DNA of 64,000 nucleotides, from positions 5,580,001 through 5,644,000 of the forward strand of contig NC_048554.1 of the NCBI RefSeq assembly GCF_902806685.2, in the 5' to 3' direction. Positions 58,301 through 64,000 of this stretch are shown here, one piece after another. Source of the stretch: Maniola hyperantus (lineage: Eukaryota > Arthropoda > Insecta > Lepidoptera > Nymphalidae). Every line of letters begins with the position of its first letter. The first letter of the stretch is position 1. The notes beneath the pieces were generated by a model. It was not told where the DNA came from and searched no databases. It worked only from the letters and a program-made list of their open reading frames with translations. The position numbers and the translations under genes were made by a program.

Positions 58301-58416
58301 AGGATTACGTCCAAATTATCATTTCTGAGACCAATAGTGGATGTAAGGATTAAAGTGTCAATAGTTATGGACTATATAGAAATTAGAATGGGATATAAGG
58401 TATAGTTAGATGCTTT

Positions 58417-58575
58417 CTCCACGGACGAGAGAATCGCAGCGATAGTCTCGCTGTGTAACAAAATTCGATACTAACTATCGCCGCGATAATATCGCCCTAT
58501 GGAGATTGGTCCATAAGAGTTGTGTCGAATTTGGTGGCACAGCGAGACCATCGTTGCGATTCTCTCGTCCGTGGA
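58417..58575. mobile_element. palindromic MITE in the PDE11 3' region
   Basis: CTCCACGGACGAGAGAATCG at the left and CGATTCTCTCGTCCGTGGAG-type complement at the right, with AGTCTCGCTGTG and CACAGCGAGAC inside the arms. Begins 117 bp after the stop codon. Confidence 0.75.
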
Positions 58576-58759
58576 GATGGCGCCTTAGAGGTTCTTAGGT
58601 GGTTATGAATGCAGTAAATAACCATTGAATCTACCATTGAAATAGTGTGTCGGGTTGTTTAGTGCGTATACCTACATGCACTGCTTAAAGTGACATGTCA
58701 GCGTTTTGAATAGTGCGTTCATATGCACTAAAGAACGACTGGCACGAGAAAAAGACTAC

Positions 58760-58980
58760 TATATTGCGTAAAAAATGACTCTTCACGCGCCGTTTTAACT
58801 TTTTGTGTCAAATTTCATGTCAAAAGTACGATTTTAGTCCTTATTTTAGAGGTGAGCCGTACTTTTGACATGACAGTTGACCCATACAGTTAAAAAAAAG
58901 ATTCCGACGAATTGAGAACCTCCTCCTTTTTTGAAGTCGGTTAAAAATGGCGCGCGAGGAGTCATTTTGTACGGACTATA
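58760..58980. mobile_element. AGTCCGTACAAAATGAC MITE, copy 3, with insert
   Basis: Right end ATTTTGTACGGACTATA matches the left end of copy 2. About 55 bp (58890-58947: GATTCCGACGAATTGAGAAC, CCTCCTCCTTTTTTGAAGTC) interrupts the right arm; the same piece stands alone at 47735-47770. Confidence 0.7.
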
Positions 58981-60598
58981 AATATCAATACTGAGAGTGC
59001 AAATGACGCCAATGAGTAGGCTGAATGAATGATGTCATCCAAATTTTCTTTCTGCATTGATGTGCGTGCGGTTAATCTGTAATCGATATAAATATGAGTG
59101 CGTTTTCCAGCAGAATTTTGTTTTAGCCAAACTTAGATAAAATCCGCGCGGTATGTGATAGCTTGAGCAGAATGCGTCTAAGAACTATTATGGATGTAAT
59201 CCAATTGCGGCGGGTAGTTAAATTACATGCATACATTCATTACATTACTGATTACAGTTAGGTACATTACGTACGCATTCACGCTTGATCATATCCCGCA
59301 TCCCGCACGAATTTCGTCTCAGTTTGACCAAAGCTTAAGATAAAGAAGAAAGAGGAATGTCCTGTTTTGAAAGTACATGGAATATTATAGCGTCGCTCGG
59401 TCATTTTTAAACCAGTTTTTAGCTTGAAGACGGTTTCATGAAACCTTACATTACTTTTATCCATCATGTAGTTATTAGATAGTTTCTATATTGAACAGAT
59501 CAACTATTGTTGTTTAGTGTTCCTATTGGTCCAGAAAAATGGTACTGTGTGGTGTATGGTGTGTGTCTACTCTGTGTGTGCGTCGAGAGTTGTGTGATAT
59601 TTGTGTAATATAGATGATAGTCGAATTTCAAATTCATCTGACGCAAGGCGTTAATAGTTTGATTCACCGACATGACCATGTTCTCGTTATTTTATTTTAC
59701 GAATGATGTAGGTTTACATTTTTTTTTACGAGAAATCACGTATGTAAATTTGCTTATTTACTTACCTCATTCATCTATTCCTACTACGTTTAACATGAAG
59801 ATTTTTTCGTGTGATTCGCTAGTTTTTTTGTATCATTTAAGATACAGGTCGGTTAACAAGAACTGGCACGTCCACAAAAATGCAATTTTATTATACGAAA
59901 AACGATTTAAGTATATGATTATTTGCGCCTAAGCTGTTTTCGGCGCGCTGCCGAACTTTTGAGATAAATATCATTTTTACGCTATAACTGCTTATATTGT
60001 GGTTTGAAGCATAAAATAGTAAAACACTTTAAACACTATTTTATGAGGTTGTCCTCTAAATGTTTTGTTAGATCCAATTTTTTTCATAAAGCATTTTATT
60101 CTTACCTCAAAATAAACAGTTATCGGTAAAAATCACGCTGTATTTCATAATAGTAGTAAAAACAAAACGTGGTAGTAACTTTCTCTGTCACGCTCACAAG
60201 CTTGGCTGCGTGCGAGAGAGACAAAGAGACTTTTCATGACGCTTTTTCATAGACACTACACAAGCGTAATGAATGAATGTGTTGTACAGGCCATCTCTTG
60301 TTAACACGGCTGTACCTGCTTGTATATTTATAGTAATAATCCGATTAACCGCAGATTGAATATCAGGGCCTAACTCACGTGACATTTAGTAAATAAATGA
60401 CCAAGATACCAAAAATTCTTATATAGTTAGGTATTGTACTAAATTATTCTTTAATCGATTCCGAGGAAATGCAAGCTTGAGTATTGTGATTATAAAAATT
60501 TCACTAGGATAACGTTTAGTTTTTAGTGAATAAGTTACTAAATGTCCATGTCTCGAGCGGGAGATGATATAAGATAATATGTGTATTTGTTTGTGGAC

Positions 60599-60604
60599 AA
60601 TAAA
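60599..60604 (+). promoter_or_regulatory. candidate poly(A) signal AATAAA
   Basis: Canonical hexamer 2.3 kb after the PDE11 stop, followed within 25-50 bp by a TTTCTTTTTTCTTTTG tract that could act as the downstream element. Earlier hexamers at 60111 and 60392 are alternatives. Confidence 0.35.
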
Positions 60605-60840
60605 ATTATGGTTTCGATCGCACAATTTCTTTTTTCTTTTGTAAATAACAATTTAACAAAATTAACGCATTTTTTGGTAAGTACTTATTTATAAAGAGTC
60701 TAATCAGTCGCAGTCACTTCCCTTTTGTCTGCTCTTAGGAACCGCTGCCTCGCGCTATCGATTTATTCTTCAGAAAATGTGTGCACAATAATATGAGACT
60801 ACAAAAGTTCGCCTCTGGATGCGTCCGTATTTATCATTCA

Positions 60841-61045
60841 CTAGCTTATTCACGCGACTTCGTCCGCATGGACTACAAACCCCTATTTTACCCCTTAGGG
60901 GTTGAGTTTTCAAAAATCCTTTTTTAGCGGATGTCTTACGTCATAATAGCTATCTGCATGCCAAATTTTAGCCCCATCCGTCCAGTAATTTGAGCTGTGC
61001 GTTTATAAATGAGTCACTCAGTCAGGCAGTCAGCTCTTCATTTTC
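60841..61045 (-). mobile_element. short Helitron-like element (TGACTGAC type)
   Basis: CTAG at 60841 preceded by A, ACGCGACTTCGTCCGCATGG, ACCCCTTAGGGGTTGAGTTT, GCGTTTATAAATGAGTCACT; the 5' end is approximate. Confidence 0.7.
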
Positions 61046-61430
61046 AGTGCATTAATGCGTTTTTACGCATTCCAGTGACGTAACAGGTATCATGTTATCG
61101 AGTACGCGAACTAGTAACGGTACCAGTTTATATCCATTCCAGTCATATTTGTGTTTTGTTTTAATTCCTTCAGCATTAATGCCTCTGCCCAAGCAGTGGA
61201 CGGAACTGCATTGAAGTTAATTTTAAATTGGTCAAACCCGAATCACGCGGATCAAGAACTTGTTTAGGTTAACAAAGTGTCAATTAAGTACATATTTGAA
61301 TTTACAAGTTTTATAATAATTATTGGTAATCATATAACTGGCTATATACTCTCAAGTCTCATTATGGGATAACGCTCAATAAAATATTATCAAACTGTTC
61401 TATGGAATATACTAGGTATGTGTAACTAAC

Positions 61431-61702
61431 GAGACGGTCAAGCGACTTGACGTCAAGCTGCTTGGCGTACGCATCAAGCAGTTTGATGCACTCGTCAAGC
61501 AGCTTGATCAAGAACGGCACTTGTCTCATATCTTTAACACTGCCCGAACGTCGCGTCAAGCAAAAATATAAATTCGCATCAATCACCGTCAAGCACGTAA
61601 ATGTGCGCTCAAGCGTCAAGCAAACATTGTTAACGGTCACAATGCTTGGCTCGCCGCTCAAGCAAAATCTACATGCTTGATGTCAAACCGCTTGACCGTC
61701 TT
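61431..61702. mobile_element. MITE built on a TCAAGC hexamer
   Basis: GAGACGGTCAAGCGACTTGA at the left; GTCAAACCGCTTGACCGTCT at the right. TCAAGC occurs nine times forward and three times reverse in 272 bp. The 99- and 77-codon frames are artefacts of the repeats. Confidence 0.72.
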
Positions 61703-62680
61703 GGTCCTCGGAAGCCCAGTTCTATGATGTTGTTAAATTACGACGTTTGGCAGATTTTGACAGATTTAAAACAACGCACGTTATTTTTTTTTTGTTGGAA
61801 ATTTCCATCAATGAGAACTTAAAAAAATTACGACGTGACTATAGCCGGTTATATATCTGAAATTAAAACTTTCATTCTCGCTTATTTGTACTTGAATTTA
61901 TTCGGGATTAGTTTATGTAAAGAAATATGCGCTTTAAACGCCTGAAAATTGACGCTAACTTTAATTAATATCTATTTTAAAATGTCGTCAATTCGTCATT
62001 AAAGCTTTTAGAACAATGCAACAGATTTCTGAAATTTTTTATGACCCATCGAAACTACAGAATAATTTCTAGAAAACAGTTTTACTCTTTAATCGATATC
62101 GAAATGTCTACGAAATATCTTGATCGAACAGATAGCGTTTAGAAAACATGTTTCCAGATTGCTTTTAAAGCTTTAAAAGTACTGGCGCCGAATAAATCCC
62201 GTTTAAATAAAGGTGCTGACAAATGACTGTAGGTACTGTGATGTGTTGTGATGCGACAAAAGGCGATTGGAATCGTATATTTGCTTGTAAACGTGCTGAG
62301 TCCCGCTACGTGCATATTACTCTGTCGTGGTCTGACCGGTCTGACATGATGGCTTGAGTTGTGCATCACTGGTGAAATGTCACGCCAGTGTGTTGTGCAC
62401 GTCTTTGCATAAAATGTATGACTCCGAATAATTACCTTCTGTCGTGTCCCAACACACCACCAAAACACAGTACCTAATGTGTCTGTAGCTTTACTAAAAG
62501 AAGTCGGTTAGTAAACATATTTGTGTTTAGTGTTTCGGCGTCTAAGGTCGTGGTTAAATCAGATAGACAGTGACAGATAGATCTAAATTTAACCATCGTC
62601 GTCTTTTTACAATGGAAGTTTATATCTCTCTCGTTTAATTTTAGAAAACTAAATCGGGTCTCTATCGTTTTATATATAAA
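61703..62680. other. 3' flank, nothing recognised
   Basis: A 109-codon minus frame (62139-62468) and a 91-codon minus frame (62474-62749) have no recognisable domain and no splice context. Confidence 0.45.
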
Positions 62681-63439
62681 ACTAGTATTTTGCTCGCTGC
62701 TCGAGCTGCTAAAGCAGCTCTCGAGGTCTATAATGGCCATTTTGAACAATTTAAAAAAAAGTCATACAAAAATAAATTCCGCCATTTTGAATTTTTTTTC
62801 CACCCATCGAATAGACCTTCGGATCCTGATCATCTCTTGCCAAGAAACCACTCTTCCATCTTTCATACCCTCCGAGATGGACGCCGATGAAATTTGTATG
62901 GCGGCCATCTTTTTTTCACAATTTTGAATTTTTTTTCCAATTTTTGGCAATTGGATGAGGTTTCGAATGACATTTGGTCGAGCACCTCCCACCTATCTTC
63001 AATACCTCGAGCGTGCCCTTCACCCGTCTCCGAAATCCTCAATCATCAGCTCCCTCCATATGTTGCCCTAAAGGAATCTTTGTCTTCTATATGAAAGTAT
63101 TAGTGAAAAAAAAAAGTTTCATACTAAATTTTACAGGAGAAAATTTTTTGAAAATCTCGGCCGCCATTTTGTTTTTCCAATTTTTACACTTTTTCTAAAA
63201 ATCGTTTGCTAACATCTAAAATAACTGCAAGTTTAAACAAAATCGGTTGGAAAACAAAAAAGTTACAAAAGTCAGGTCGGCCGCCATCTTGTTTTTCTGA
63301 AATGTCATAATTTTTCCCTACTCGAATCCCACTTCTGAACATATCTCCCATACATTATTATATCATTTTCTATCTCTTTCTAGGAGAACAATTATGTCAA
63401 TGAGTCAGTCAGTCAGTGGTAATTGAGCTATATAGTATA
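62681..63439 (+). repeat. 759-bp tandem repeat, unit 1
   Basis: ACTAGTATTTTGCTCGCTGC starts at 62681 and again at 63440. Holds CTCGAGCTGCTAAAGCAGCT, three poly-T stretches beside GGCCGCCAT words, and ends with TGAGTCAGTCAGTCAGTG. Short frames repeated between the two units (IFSQF, ILNHQLPPY types) carry no recognised protein. Confidence 0.8.
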
Positions 63440-64000
63440 ACTAGTATTTTGCTCGCTGCTCGAGCTGCTAAAGCAGCTCTCGAGGTCTATAATGGCCATT
63501 TTGAATAATAAAATTTTTTGTATGAAAAAATAAATTCCGCCATTTTGAATTTTTTTTCAATCCATCGAGTAGACCTTCGGATCCTGATCATCTCTTGCCA
63601 AGAAACCACTCTTCCATCTTTCATACCCTCCGAGATGGACGCGGATGAAATTTGTATGGCGGCCATCTTTTTTTCGGAATTTTAAAAAAAAATTCAAATT
63701 TTTGGCAATTGGATGAGGTTTCGAATGACATTTGCTCGAGCACCTCCCACCTATCTTCGATACCTAAAGCGTGCCCTTCACCCGTCTCCGAAATCCTCAA
63801 TCATCAGCTCCCTCCATATGTTGCCCTAAAGGAATCTTTGTCTTCTATATGAAACCGTGATTGAAAAAAAAAAGTTTCATACAAAATTTTACAGGAGGGA
63901 ATTTTTTGAAAATCTCGGCCGCCATCTTGTTTTTCAAATTTTTTTCACTTTTTCTAAAAACCGTTTACTAATATCTTCAATTGTTGCAAGTTGTAACAAA
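63440..64000 (+). repeat. 759-bp tandem repeat, unit 2 (cut by window end)
   Basis: High identity to unit 1 over the 561 bp shown, with small indels in poly-T/poly-A runs. The array may continue beyond the window. Confidence 0.8.

Larger units (their letters stand above)
58301..60620 (+). other. probable PDE11 3' UTR and flank
   Basis: No coding potential is seen. AATAAA hexamers occur at 60111-60116, 60392-60397 and 60599-60604; the last is followed by a T-rich stretch and is the best candidate end. The region contains two palindromic MITEs (58417-58575 and 58760-58980), which would be transcribed if the UTR extends this far. The UTR end is inferred only. Confidence 0.4.

Noticed and set aside
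56433..56792. 119-codon frame as a separate gene
   Set aside because: It is exon 11 of PDE11 with intron on both sides.
61362..61680. 99-codon minus and 77-codon plus frames
   Set aside because: They are translations of a MITE made of TCAAGC repeats.
62139..62749. 109- and 91-codon minus frames downstream of PDE11
   Set aside because: No domain, no splice sites joining them, and composition like the surrounding flank.

Overview
The window is an AT-rich, repeat-dense piece of insect nuclear DNA, most likely from a moth or butterfly. Three things point that way: one multi-exon animal gene with large GT-AG introns, an insect-type PDE11 protein, and a repeat landscape (short CTAG-ending Helitron-like elements, several tRNA-headed SINEs, many palindromic MITEs, decayed non-LTR retrotransposons) of the kind known from Lepidoptera. 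The lepidopteran assignment is an inference; no species can be named.

Only one host gene is supported: PDE11, the dual cAMP/cGMP phosphodiesterase, on the + strand from 12748 to the stop codon at 58298-58300. Thirteen exons join into 734 codons with no stop or frameshift. Visible exons 1-3 give most of GAF-A, exons 4-7 give GAF-B and the linker, and exons 8-13 give the complete HD-type catalytic domain and a Ser/Asp-rich tail. Both GAF domains keep the N-K-x(n)-F-x3-D-E signature, and the catalytic metal ligands and the substrate glutamine are present. The start codon, N-terminal region and first part of GAF-A lie upstream, probably outside the window. The 3' UTR probably runs past 58300, with AATAAA hexamers at 60111, 60392 and 60599.

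Layout: 1-12747 is upstream intron (or 5' flank) filled with repeats. 12748-12898 is visible exon 1. 12899-29014 is a 16.1-kb intron with a segmental duplication, a 1.5-kb Helitron-like element, SINEs and MITEs. 29015-30968 holds exons 2-3. 30969-43141 is a 12.2-kb intron with a decayed reverse-transcriptase remnant. 43142-58300 holds exons 4-13 with introns of 0.36-4.7 kb, also invaded by repeats. 58301-62680 is the probable 3' UTR plus flank with palindromic MITEs. 62681-64000 is the start of a 759-bp tandem repeat.

I found no second host gene, no certain RNA gene, and no new protein system. The most unusual material lies in the repeats: palindromic elements that share a core but have unrelated, self-complementary arms; nested insertions whose order can be read; a MITE built on a repeated TCAAGC hexamer; and long direct repeats flanking a SINE and a MITE. 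All counts and boundaries were read by eye.
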